From Tumebacillus amylolyticus (GTDB lineage: Bacteria > Bacillota > Bacilli > Tumebacillales > Tumebacillaceae), in NCBI RefSeq assembly GCF_016722965.1, contig NZ_JAEQNB010000001.1:248001-312000 (forward strand): a stretch of DNA of 64,000 nucleotides. Direction: 5' to 3'. Shown here piece by piece: positions 34,803-42,512 of this stretch. Each line of letters opens with the position of its first letter. Position 1 is the stretch's first letter. The notes under the pieces were generated by a model, which saw only the letters and a program-made list of their open reading frames with translations, had not been told where the DNA came from and did no database searches. The position numbers and the translations under genes are program-made.

Positions 34803-37196
34803 ATGAGTGAGTATACAACTGTCTCTTATGAGGGTTTGAAACATCTTGCCAAGATCGTGATTCAACCGGACGGCACTCCGCATGTGAAAGCGGAGAACGA
34901 TGCCGATGCGTATTTCTGCGTCGGGTATTTGCATGCGAAAAACCGCCTGTTCCAAATGGACTTCATGCGCCGCCAAGGGTTGGGCCGTCTGTCTGAAGTC
35001 GTCGGGCCGGCGCTGCTTGAATCGGACAAGTTCCAGCGTGAGATCGACATCGCCCGCACGGCGGAGGGCGAGTGGCAGGTGCTGAAAACGTTCGAGGAGA
35101 CGCGCATTGTGCAGGAAGCGTATGTCGCCGGGGTCAACGCAGTGATGGAAGAATATCGGGCGAGCGGGCAATGGCCGCTCTTTTTCCAACAGCTCGGGTA
35201 TACGCCGGAGCCGTGGCGTCCGCAAGACTCCATCGTCTGCAACACGGTGCTTGCCCAATTGCTGTCCGTGACGGAGATTCCGGTTGCTTATTCGTTGATT
35301 GCCGAGAAATTTGGCGAGGAGACGCTGTCGAAGCTGTTCCCGATGTTGCCGCCCAATCAGCAACAACCGTTTGCGCAAGGTCCGTTTGAAAAATTGCCGC
35401 CGCAGCCCTTCCCGATTTCGCAAGAGCAGTATTTTCGTGAGTTCCAAGCGCAAGCGAATGCCAGCGTAGAAGAGTTGGTCGCGGCGACGCTCGATGCGTC
35501 CGATGTCGATGCAGGCGTTGAATTCCTGTCTCGTGTGCAAAACATTCCGTTCCTGCGAGACAAGCGGGATCGTCATTCGAACTCGTGGGTCGTTTCGGCG
35601 GAGAAGTCCACGACGGGTACGCCGCTTTTGGCGTCCGACCCGCATTTGGTGTTGTCGCTTCCGGCGGTTTGGTACCATCTTCATGTGGAAGCTCCGAACT
35701 TTAACATCACCGGCGCGACGATTCCGGGCATTCCGTTCGTCATCATCGGACGCAACGACCATGTGGCGTGGGGTGTGACGGCGGGGCAGAATGCCTCGAA
35801 CTTTTTCTATAAGGAACATACGGATGACGAGCATCCCAACCAATATTTCTGGGACGGGGCGTGGCACGACTTTTTCTCCACGACGACCGAAATTGAAGTG
35901 CGTGGGCAAGAGACGCTGTCGTACACGTATCAATCGTCTGTGCATGGCCCGATCGTGACGCGAAACGGCGCTCCGTATGCGTTGACGTGGATGTACGGCA
36001 TCCCGAGTCGCGGGATGGTGGCGTACCATGAAGCGACCAAGTCGAAAAACATGCAAGAGTTCCGCGAATGGATTCAATTGGCGGAGAACACGCCGCTCAA
36101 CTGGGTTTGTGCAGACCGTGACAACAACATCGGGATCACGACCGTCGGCCGACTGGCGATGTTCCGCGACGGCGTGAAACCGTGGCTGCCGATGTCGGGC
36201 ACAGGCGTTGCGGACATCATCGGGATCGCGCCGAAGTCTGCGATGCCGATGGCGACCAACCCGGATACGCACATGCTGGCGACTTCGAACCAACGCCAAG
36301 CGGGGGCCGACTATCCGTACTACCTCGGCACGGCGACGAACTTCGATCCGGGCTACCGTTCGAACCGCGTCTACGAACTGCTCGCGGCGAAGGACAAAGT
36401 TTCGCCGGAGGACTTCAAAGAGATGCACTACGACGCAGGCGATTACCTCGCGTCTCAGATCGTGCCGAAGATGTTGACGACGCTCACCGCGACGAACGAG
36501 TTGGAGCAAAAAGCGCTCGCCGTGCTCGCGGATTGGAACTACCAGATGCGCGCATCCGACGTGGCACCGACTTTGTGGTGGACGTTCTGGACAACGTATC
36601 TGCGCGAGACGTTCGATCCGTGGATGAATCCGGCAGGTCTGCCGGTGGCGGAGTACAACGCGTCTCCGATCGACTATCTGAACTCGGTGCTCAACCAAAA
36701 CCTTGAACACTGGACGTTGAACGAGCCGACCCATGAGTTCTTCACCGATCCGACGACAGGTGTGGTTCGGACCTCGCCTGAGTTGATGCAAGCGTCGTTT
36801 GCCAAAGCGGTGTCTGCTCTGCAAGAGAAGCTCGGCGACGACGTTGCGAAGTGGACATGGGGCACGGTGCATCACCGTATCATCGCTTCGATGCTCGGCG
36901 AACCGTCGCTGAGCTACGGTCCGGTTCCGGCAGACGGCGACACGTTCACGATCAACGTTGCGCCGGGCATGCTCGCGACGTTCGGAGCTTCCTATCGAAT
37001 GGTCGCTGTGCTCGACAACGACTACACCGGCTCCGGCATCTACCCCGGCGGCCAATCCGAAGACCCGACCACCCCGTGGTACACCGACCGCATCGCCCGC
37101 TGGGCAACGGGAGACTACGAAATCTTCCGCACCTTCCACGAAGCGGAGCAGAACGCCGAGAACACGCAACGCCTCGCGTTGCATCCGGTGAAGTAG
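34803..37196 (+). CDS. penicillin acylase family protein
   Basis: A 797-residue Ntn hydrolase made as one chain and expected to cut itself into alpha and beta subunits. The predicted beta-chain nucleophile is Ser259 in RHSNSWVVS; LLASDPHLVLSLP and GRNDHVAWGVT are further family landmarks. There is no signal peptide, so unlike classical penicillin G acylases it seems cytoplasmic. Family members hydrolyse penicillins, acyl-homoserine lactones or other N-acyl amides; the substrate is not predictable. The ATG at 34803 follows GGGAGG by about 9 nt. Confidence 0.9.
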   Translation: MSEYTTVSYEGLKHLAKIVIQPDGTPHVKAENDADAYFCVGYLHAKNRLFQMDFMRRQGLGRLSEVVGPALLESDKFQREIDIARTAEGEWQVLKTFEETRIVQEAYVAGVNAVMEEYRASGQWPLFFQQLGYTPEPWRPQDSIVCNTVLAQLLSVTEIPVAYSLIAEKFGEETLSKLFPMLPPNQQQPFAQGPFEKLPPQPFPISQEQYFREFQAQANASVEELVAATLDASDVDAGVEFLSRVQNIPFLRDKRDRHSNSWVVSAEKSTTGTPLLASDPHLVLSLPAVWYHLHVEAPNFNITGATIPGIPFVIIGRNDHVAWGVTAGQNASNFFYKEHTDDEHPNQYFWDGAWHDFFSTTTEIEVRGQETLSYTYQSSVHGPIVTRNGAPYALTWMYGIPSRGMVAYHEATKSKNMQEFREWIQLAENTPLNWVCADRDNNIGITTVGRLAMFRDGVKPWLPMSGTGVADIIGIAPKSAMPMATNPDTHMLATSNQRQAGADYPYYLGTATNFDPGYRSNRVYELLAAKDKVSPEDFKEMHYDAGDYLASQIVPKMLTTLTATNELEQKALAVLADWNYQMRASDVAPTLWWTFWTTYLRETFDPWMNPAGLPVAEYNASPIDYLNSVLNQNLEHWTLNEPTHEFFTDPTTGVVRTSPELMQASFAKAVSALQEKLGDDVAKWTWGTVHHRIIASMLGEPSLSYGPVPADGDTFTINVAPGMLATFGASYRMVAVLDNDYTGSGIYPGGQSEDPTTPWYTDRIARWATGDYEIFRTFHEAEQNAENTQRLALHPVK

Positions 37197-37207
37197 AGAT
37201 CATTTTT

Positions 37208-37247
37208 AAAAAGCCGTGTGCCCCACCTGTGAGGCACACGGCTTTTT
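37208..37247 (+). terminator. intrinsic terminator after the acylase gene
   Basis: AAAAAGCCGTGTGCC and GGCACACGGCTTTTT form a perfect 15-bp stem. Confidence 0.93.
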
Positions 37248-37288
37248 GGCGTATAATGGTGATACTACATAATTCGGGATGATAGGTG

Positions 37289-38650
37289 ATGGAGATGAGG
37301 ATTGAGAGATTAGTACTCGAAAACTTCCGTGGGTTTGAACGGCGCGAGATTACCTTTTCAGAGCAGTTTACTGTACTGATCGGGGATAATGGGTCGGGGA
37401 AATCAACGATTCTTGATGGTTTGGCAGTGGCATTAGGATCGTTTATGGCGGGTATTGAAGGCAGAGAAATTCGGACCATCCAAAGCGAAGAGGTCCGGCA
37501 AAAAAAGATCGTCATTGGGGAAATTACGACGATGGAACCTCAGTTGCCGACACGTGTAGTTTGTACTGGTACGGTTGAGGGGCGTAGACAAACGTGGGAT
37601 CGTTCAGTACTGAAAGTTAACACATCAGGCGCGATCAGTGAGAGGGCAGAATACCCTTCCCTGATCACGTATGCAGAAGGTCTTCGGGAAATTATAAGTG
37701 CGGGAAAAGAAATTAAACTCCCCCTACTCTCTTATTATGGAACAGGTAGAATGTATGCGAAAAAGCCAGCATTCGGATTTGGAAAGCGTGCTTTTTTCCC
37801 AGACTTACCGACTAAGCCGGGTTCACGCGTGGAGGGCTATTTTAATTGCCTAAGCTCTGGTGTAAATTGGAGGAGATTTGAGTCTTGGTTTAGAGATAAA
37901 CGTATGATTGAACTTCAAAAGCAAACGGAATTAGAGATCCTACAAGCCGTACGAAACGCCGTAAGCAATAGTTTCGAAAAATGGAATGCCATTGAATACG
38001 ACTTTGATACTAAGGAAGTCGTAGCAATTGACGAAGAAGGAATAAGACTTCCTTTCGACATGTTAAGCGACGGAATGCGCAATATGTTGGGTATGGTAGC
38101 AGACATCGCCTATCGCATGGCGACCTTGAACCCGCACCTTCGAGATCGCGTCATCCAAGAAACCCCCGGCGTCGTCCTCATCGACGAACTTGACTTGCAT
38201 CTACACCCTGTCTGGCAACGCAAGGTCGTGGACGATCTCAAACGCACCTTCCCCAACGTCCAATTCATTGTCACCACCCACTCGCCTTTCATCGTGCAGT
38301 CGCTCTCGGAAGGCGAACTTCGCTGGTTGCAAAAAGAAGACGACGACGAACGGGTCGAAGCAGAAAAGTACGTCAACCGCAGTCTCGAAGACATCGCGGA
38401 AAACGTCATGGAAATCCCATTCCCACTCGCCCAACGCAGCCACCACCTGCAAAACATGTACGAAGCCGCCCAACAGTACTACGACCTCCTCGACCAAGCC
38501 GAAGGAGCGTCACCCGAAGAAATTCAACGCCTCAAACAAAAGCTCGACGAACTCAGCGCTCCCTACAGCGACAACGTCGCCTACTACGCATTCCTCGAAC
38601 GAAAACGCTTGAAAGCCGGCTTGGGGAGAGACGACGATGAGACCGATTGA
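37289..38650 (+). CDS. ptuA: Septu-type defence ATPase (PtuA-like)
   Basis: A 453-residue RecF/SMC-like ATPase: Walker A GDNGSGKST at residues 32-40 within NFRGF...ILDGLAVAL, signature-like LSDGMRNML, Walker B VVLIDELDLHLHP (Asp299, Glu300) and H-loop TTHSPFIV. It is followed, with a 14-nt overlap, by an HNH nuclease gene, the arrangement of the anti-phage Septu system, where PtuA and PtuB form a complex that cuts invading DNA. The start may be GTG 37286, ATG 37289 or ATG 37295. The first about 270 codons are clearly more AT-rich than the rest, as if the gene were a mosaic. Confidence 0.82.
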   Translation: MEMRIERLVLENFRGFERREITFSEQFTVLIGDNGSGKSTILDGLAVALGSFMAGIEGREIRTIQSEEVRQKKIVIGEITTMEPQLPTRVVCTGTVEGRRQTWDRSVLKVNTSGAISERAEYPSLITYAEGLREIISAGKEIKLPLLSYYGTGRMYAKKPAFGFGKRAFFPDLPTKPGSRVEGYFNCLSSGVNWRRFESWFRDKRMIELQKQTELEILQAVRNAVSNSFEKWNAIEYDFDTKEVVAIDEEGIRLPFDMLSDGMRNMLGMVADIAYRMATLNPHLRDRVIQETPGVVLIDELDLHLHPVWQRKVVDDLKRTFPNVQFIVTTHSPFIVQSLSEGELRWLQKEDDDERVEAEKYVNRSLEDIAENVMEIPFPLAQRSHHLQNMYEAAQQYYDLLDQAEGASPEEIQRLKQKLDELSAPYSDNVAYYAFLERKRLKAGLGRDDDETD

Positions 38651-39353
38651 GAAGAGCAGGCACCCCAGAGACCACCAACAACAAATCCTGACCTTCCCAA
38701 CCTATCAACACGCCAGAGGCCCGCTCCTCGAAACCATCGGCAGTTACTGCTCTTACTGCGAGCGTCCACTGTCCAACCCGGCTGTCGAACACAAGATGTG
38801 CCGACAACACCACCCGCACTTTGAGTTAAAATGGAACAACTTTCTCCTGAGCTGCACCAACTGCAATTCCACCAAAGCGCACCACAACCATCTCGTCCTC
38901 CTCGACTGCATCTGGCCGGATCGGGACAACACCTATCTCGCCTTTGTCTACACAGCAGGAGGCAACATCGAGGTCAATTCGAACCTCCCAACCCTCATCC
39001 AAGAGCGGGCGCAACGAACTTTGGACATGACAGGCATCCACAGAAAACCCTCACTGGACATCGCCGTCAATCCTACATTCCCCGACCAACGTTGGAAAAA
39101 GCGACGTGAAGCGTGGAACGAAGCAACGGACGCCAGACAAGATCTCCAGGAGGACCTTGGCACTCCTAATGAAGCGAAGATGAAAAAACACATCATCAAC
39201 CAAGCCAAAGCCACGGGCTACTGGTCAATCTGGATGACTGTCTTCCACGACGATCCTGATATGAAAAAACGCCTCATCGACGCCTTCACAGGCACTTCCT
39301 CAACCTGCTTCGACGCAACCCAACAACCGGTCCCACGCAGACGTCTCATCTAA
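38637..39353 (+). CDS. ptuB: Septu-type HNH endonuclease (PtuB-like)
   Basis: A 238-residue HNH nuclease. A zinc finger of Cys38/Cys41 (YCSYCE) and Cys73/Cys76 (SCTNCNSTK) frames the active site with His52 (VEHKM) and Asn67/Asn68 (KWNNFLLSC). This is the TIGR02646-like HNH type found in PtuB and retron effectors. No reverse transcriptase or msr/msd-like element is nearby, so a plain Septu pair fits better than a retron. Translation is coupled to ptuA by the overlap. Confidence 0.82.
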   Translation: MRPIEKSRHPRDHQQQILTFPTYQHARGPLLETIGSYCSYCERPLSNPAVEHKMCRQHHPHFELKWNNFLLSCTNCNSTKAHHNHLVLLDCIWPDRDNTYLAFVYTAGGNIEVNSNLPTLIQERAQRTLDMTGIHRKPSLDIAVNPTFPDQRWKKRREAWNEATDARQDLQEDLGTPNEAKMKKHIINQAKATGYWSIWMTVFHDDPDMKKRLIDAFTGTSSTCFDATQQPVPRRRLI

Positions 39354-39385
39354 CACCAAAGAAAGCATCTTAGGAGGTCATCCCC

Positions 39386-39592
39386 ATCGACGGCAGAACT
39401 CGTTCCAACATCAGACCGGGCTTAACGGTTGACATCGTACTCAAAGCGGACCAGCGCACGGGCAAACGCACGCGCGGCGTGGTCAAGGATCTGTTGACCA
39501 ACTCGCCGACTCATCCGCACGGCATCAAAGTTCGTCTCACCAACGGCCAAGTCGGTCGCGTCCAAGAAATCATCACCACGACCAACCCGTAA
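39386..39592 (+). CDS. ywbE: YwbE-family protein with an apparent ATC start codon
   Basis: A 68-residue protein of the YwbE/DUF2196 family: RSNIRPGLTVDIVLK, DQRTGKRTRGVVKDLLT, SPTHPHGIKVRL and GQVGRVQEI. Function unknown. The frame is closed upstream by TAG at 39371-39373 and no ATG, GTG or TTG lies between it and codon 32, which is well inside the conserved region. AGGAGG at 39372-39377 is 8 nt from the ATC at 39386, the codon where family members begin. So either ATC is used as start or an ATG was changed. Its own terminator follows. Confidence 0.8.
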   Translation: MDGRTRSNIRPGLTVDIVLKADQRTGKRTRGVVKDLLTNSPTHPHGIKVRLTNGQVGRVQEIITTTNP

Positions 39593-39593
39593 C

Positions 39594-39628
39594 AAAAAGG
39601 CAGGGCACACGCCCCTGCCTTTTTTTTA
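39594..39628 (+). terminator. intrinsic terminator after ywbE
   Basis: AGGCAGGG pairs with CCCTGCCT, followed by eight T. Confidence 0.9.
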
Positions 39629-39632
39629 TTCG

Positions 39633-39659
39633 AGAGGAAAATGACGAAAACTGTCGAAT
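39633..39659 (+). promoter_or_regulatory. SigH-type promoter overlapped by two Spo0A boxes
   Basis: AGAGGAAAA (39633-39641) fits the SigH -35 consensus RnAGGAWWW and GTCGAAT (39653-39659) fits the -10 RnnGAAT, separated by 11 nt. TGACGAA (39642-39648) and TGTCGAA (39652-39658) both match the Spo0A box TGNCGAA and are spaced by exactly 10 nt, one helix turn. The kinase ATG lies 49 nt downstream. Confidence 0.65.
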
Positions 39660-39707
39660 TGTAGGTTGGTTAAAAATATTGAACGGAATAGAAATCGAGG
39701 TCACATC

Positions 39708-40979
39708 ATGAGTGATATCCGCGACTTGATCCTACAGATGTTGATCATCATCGCCCCTGTGCTGCTCTATCAAATTCTCTGGCGCGACCGCAAGCCGGCG
39801 GGTGTGAAACCGAACTCCTGGTTGATCGCCCTCTTGCTCTCCATCGCCCTGATAAAATGCATGACGTTCCCCGTACATATGCAGGCCGGGATGCAGTTCG
39901 ACTTGCGCTGGGTGCCGGTCGTTCTGGCATTTTGGTATGGAGGTCCCAAGATCGGCGGCATCGTGGTGGCCGTCTTGCTCGCGTATCGAGGGTACCTCGG
40001 AGGAGACGGACTGTACATGCAATTGGCGATTCTGCCGTTTCAAGTTCTGCCGCTTCTCTACATGCATCGCTACATGCGCTCCTTTCGCAAAATCTCGCGT
40101 ACGCTCGTGGCGCTCTCCCTCGGAGTCTGGGAAGCGTTCTGCGCGTCGGCCGGTTTTTTCATCTCCTTGCATCTGCAGGGGGCTCCGATCTTCACCGCAG
40201 ACCAGATGGATTTTTTCATCGGCTTCTTGGAACTGTGCGGCATCTCCACCGGTCTCGCGTCGTATCTCATTGAGAACATGATTGAGAACGGACACATGCG
40301 CCGCGAGATTCAGCGCGCAGAGAAACTTCACGTCCTCGGCCAACTCGCCGCCTCCATCGCCCACGAAGTCCGCAACCCGATCACCGTCACCCGCGGCTTC
40401 ATGCAACTGCTCGGCGAATCGGAGCTCGCGACCAAACAGCAAGGCTACATCAAGATCGCCATCGACGAACTGGACCGTGCCGAATCGATCATCAGCGACT
40501 ACCTTTCGTTTGCCAAACCGCAACTGGAGAAGCTCGAAGTCGTCCACGTCAACGCGCAGATTCGCAATCTCGTGAACGTCTTGGGCTCTTTTGCCGCGTT
40601 TCATAGTGTAGAGCTGCTCACGGAACTGGGCGATGAGACCTCCATCGAGGCCGATCCCGCCAAACTCAGCCAAGTGTTGATCAACATCACCAAAAACGCC
40701 ATCGAGGCCACCAAAAACGGCGGCCGCATCCGCCTCGTCACCCTCCGCCAGAAAAACCACGCCGTCCTCCACATCATCGACGAAGGCATCGGCATGACGG
40801 AGGAGCAAGTCCTGCGCCTCGGCAACCCGTACTACTCCACCAAGGAGAACGGCACCGGACTTGGCCTCATGGTTTCCTACCGCCTCATCGAAGTCATGAA
40901 CGGCACCGTCGACGTGCATAGCAAAAAAGGCCGCGGCACGCAGTTCACGCTGACCTTCCCGCTCGTCGAAGCCCAATAG
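39708..40979 (+). CDS. sporulation-type sensor histidine kinase (KinB-like)
   Basis: A 423-residue membrane kinase. About six membrane segments (5TM-LYT type sensor, residues 8-190) are followed by the dimerisation domain with His219 in ASIAHEVRNPITVTRGF, and the ATPase domain with N box NITKNAIEAT, G1 DEGIGM and G2 GTGLGL. The ARG-type H box and membrane layout resemble KinB, which feeds phosphate to the Spo0F-Spo0B-Spo0A relay. There is no response regulator next to it, as usual for orphan sporulation kinases. The upstream SigH/Spo0A-type signals support this. Confidence 0.87.
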   Translation: MSDIRDLILQMLIIIAPVLLYQILWRDRKPAGVKPNSWLIALLLSIALIKCMTFPVHMQAGMQFDLRWVPVVLAFWYGGPKIGGIVVAVLLAYRGYLGGDGLYMQLAILPFQVLPLLYMHRYMRSFRKISRTLVALSLGVWEAFCASAGFFISLHLQGAPIFTADQMDFFIGFLELCGISTGLASYLIENMIENGHMRREIQRAEKLHVLGQLAASIAHEVRNPITVTRGFMQLLGESELATKQQGYIKIAIDELDRAESIISDYLSFAKPQLEKLEVVHVNAQIRNLVNVLGSFAAFHSVELLTELGDETSIEADPAKLSQVLINITKNAIEATKNGGRIRLVTLRQKNHAVLHIIDEGIGMTEEQVLRLGNPYYSTKENGTGLGLMVSYRLIEVMNGTVDVHSKKGRGTQFTLTFPLVEAQ

Positions 40980-41049
40980 CGCCCGGACAAGCCACGGTCA
41001 CAGGAGTTCGCTCATATGGTGAAGGAGACCATCTGGGAGGTGATCTCCT

Positions 41050-41793
41050 GTGAAGAAGCCCCGTCTGTCCGGCAGCAAATGGAACAAGTACCGCCTGATC
41101 CAAGGCGTCCCGGCTCTCGCGGACATCCAACCGGAGACGCGCCTCTACTCCACCTCGAACTTGACCGCGATGCTTCGCCGGTTCAAAACGCTCTACGTCA
41201 AACCGGACGACTCCTTCGGCGGACTCGACGTTCTCTGCCTGACCAAGTCAAAGCAAGGCAAGGGCATCCAGATGCAACACGGACGCCTGAAAAAGTCATT
41301 CGCCTCCATCGCCGAATTTCACAACTGGTTCCAGACCCTGCGCCGCCGTCGACGTTTCATCATCCAGCAAGGCATCGGCCTCGCCCCGTGGCACGGACGG
41401 CCCGTTGACATCCGCACCCTCGTCCAACGCAACGAAAAAGGCCTCTGGGAAACCACCGGCTATTTCGCCAAAGCGGGCGCCCCCGGACTTGCGATCACCA
41501 ACATCAAGTCGGGCGGCAAGTTGCTCACCGTTCGGACGTACTTGCGCAGTCTCGACCTCTCCCTCGACGAACGCGCCGCGATTTTGCGGGAGTTGCAACT
41601 GATGTCCGAACAGGTCGCGCAAGTGTTCGGGCCGAGCTTTTCCAACCGACGCTATGGACTCGACATCGGAATCGACCGCAAGCACAAGCTCTGGCTGATC
41701 GAGGTCAACACCCGAACTTCGATCAACGTTTTGCACAAGGTGGACAAGGAAATGTACCGCCGTGCCGCGAAGTTAGCCAAAAAGAAGCTCTAG
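41050..41793 (+). CDS. YheC/YheD-family ATP-grasp protein
   Basis: A 247-residue protein of the YheC/YheD family, ATP-grasp-like enzymes found with the spore coat in Bacilli. Visible features are YVKPDDSFGGLDV, the basic FIIQQGIGLAPWHGRPVDIRTLVQ, and the C-terminal metal/ATP site LWLIEVNTRTS. It starts with GTG at 41050 behind GGGAGGTGAT and lies 70 nt after the kinase gene without a terminator, so the two may be co-transcribed. It is shorter than YheC/D of B. subtilis, holding only the ATP-grasp part. Confidence 0.82.
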   Translation: MKKPRLSGSKWNKYRLIQGVPALADIQPETRLYSTSNLTAMLRRFKTLYVKPDDSFGGLDVLCLTKSKQGKGIQMQHGRLKKSFASIAEFHNWFQTLRRRRRFIIQQGIGLAPWHGRPVDIRTLVQRNEKGLWETTGYFAKAGAPGLAITNIKSGGKLLTVRTYLRSLDLSLDERAAILRELQLMSEQVAQVFGPSFSNRRYGLDIGIDRKHKLWLIEVNTRTSINVLHKVDKEMYRRAAKLAKKKL

Positions 41794-41821
41794 CCGCCCT
41801 GAGCGGCCGGAGCTTTTTTTC
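41785..41821 (+). terminator. intrinsic terminator overlapping the YheC/D stop codon
   Basis: AAGCTC/GAGCTT and the inner GCCGC/GCGGC form the stem; T run follows. The stop codon TAG lies in the 5' arm. Confidence 0.82.
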
Positions 41822-41839
41822 ATCAAGGAGGGACGTTGG

Positions 41840-42403
41840 ATGGAACTCGTGATCGAAAAAGTCGCCCGGCTCTTGAACCGAGCGGGCGTCACATGGGCGG
41901 CGGGCGCGTCGTGGATGTTGAAGCAATACGGAATCGTGCAGACGGCAAGGGACTTTGACGTGCTGGTCGCGCTCCCCGACTTCCCAAAAGTGCATGAGGA
42001 ACTGTTGAAATTGGGGTACGGGAGACCGGGGGAGACGAAGAATCCGTATCTCACGAAGCATTTTACTACCTATGAGATTGACGGCGTGGACCTCGACGTG
42101 ATGGCGGGGTTTACGATTTCACACGAGGCGGGGGCGCACGAGTTTCCGTTTGACGCCGCGCATGTCACGGGGCGTGTGCAGGTCGGAGAGCAAGAGGTGC
42201 CTCTGTCGGCACCGGAGGATTGGTTGGTTCTCTACCTCTTAATGGGGCCGGATCGCGAGCCGAAAGTACAAGCTCTGGAAGCCTACTTTCGTGAAAAGGG
42301 CATCGCGCATCCGCAGTTGCTCTCTCAGGCGTTGGAGCAAGATTTGCCGGAAAGCATCCGGGCGCGGGTGAACGCACTTTTTTCCGCTTGCCAAGCTTTC
42401 TGA
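41840..42403 (+). CDS. nucleotidyltransferase-like protein
   Basis: A 187-residue protein with a nucleotidyltransferase-like core: GVTWAAGASWML, then ARDFDVLVALPDF with the paired acidic residues, and DLDVMAGF with the third acidic position. The classic GS motif reads GAS here. Similar proteins are annotated as nucleotidyltransferases or as AbiEii-like; activity is not certain. AAGGAGGG precedes the ATG. No partner gene (such as an HEPN antitoxin or toxin) is adjacent. Confidence 0.68.
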   Translation: MELVIEKVARLLNRAGVTWAAGASWMLKQYGIVQTARDFDVLVALPDFPKVHEELLKLGYGRPGETKNPYLTKHFTTYEIDGVDLDVMAGFTISHEAGAHEFPFDAAHVTGRVQVGEQEVPLSAPEDWLVLYLLMGPDREPKVQALEAYFREKGIAHPQLLSQALEQDLPESIRARVNALFSACQAF

Positions 42404-42431
42404 ATTTGCAATACAATGAGGGCAGAATGAG

Positions 42432-42478
42432 CGCAAGCGGTTGCACGTTTTTTCCACATTGAGATGCAAACGCTTTCA
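42432..42478 (+). promoter_or_regulatory. two CcpA cre-like sites upstream of the amylopullulanase
   Basis: TGCAAACGCTTTCA (42465-42478) matches the cre consensus WGWAARCGYTWNCW at all but one position; CGCAAGCGGTTGCA (42432-42445) is a weaker second copy 33 nt upstream. Both precede the ATG at 42513, as expected for a carbon-catabolite-controlled starch enzyme. A TTGCAC that could act as -35 overlaps the first site. Confidence 0.65.
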
Positions 42479-42512
42479 ATCAGAGCAAGTGACAAGCAAA
42501 GGGGGTTCACGC

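Noticed and set aside
34767-37184. An 805-codon minus-strand open frame across the penicillin acylase gene
   Set aside because: Arg/His-rich shadow translation; the opposite strand encodes an intact Ntn hydrolase.
37289-39353. Retron effector module (Ec78-like)
   Set aside because: PtuA/PtuB-like genes can be retron effectors, but no reverse transcriptase or msr/msd structure lies within several kilobases.
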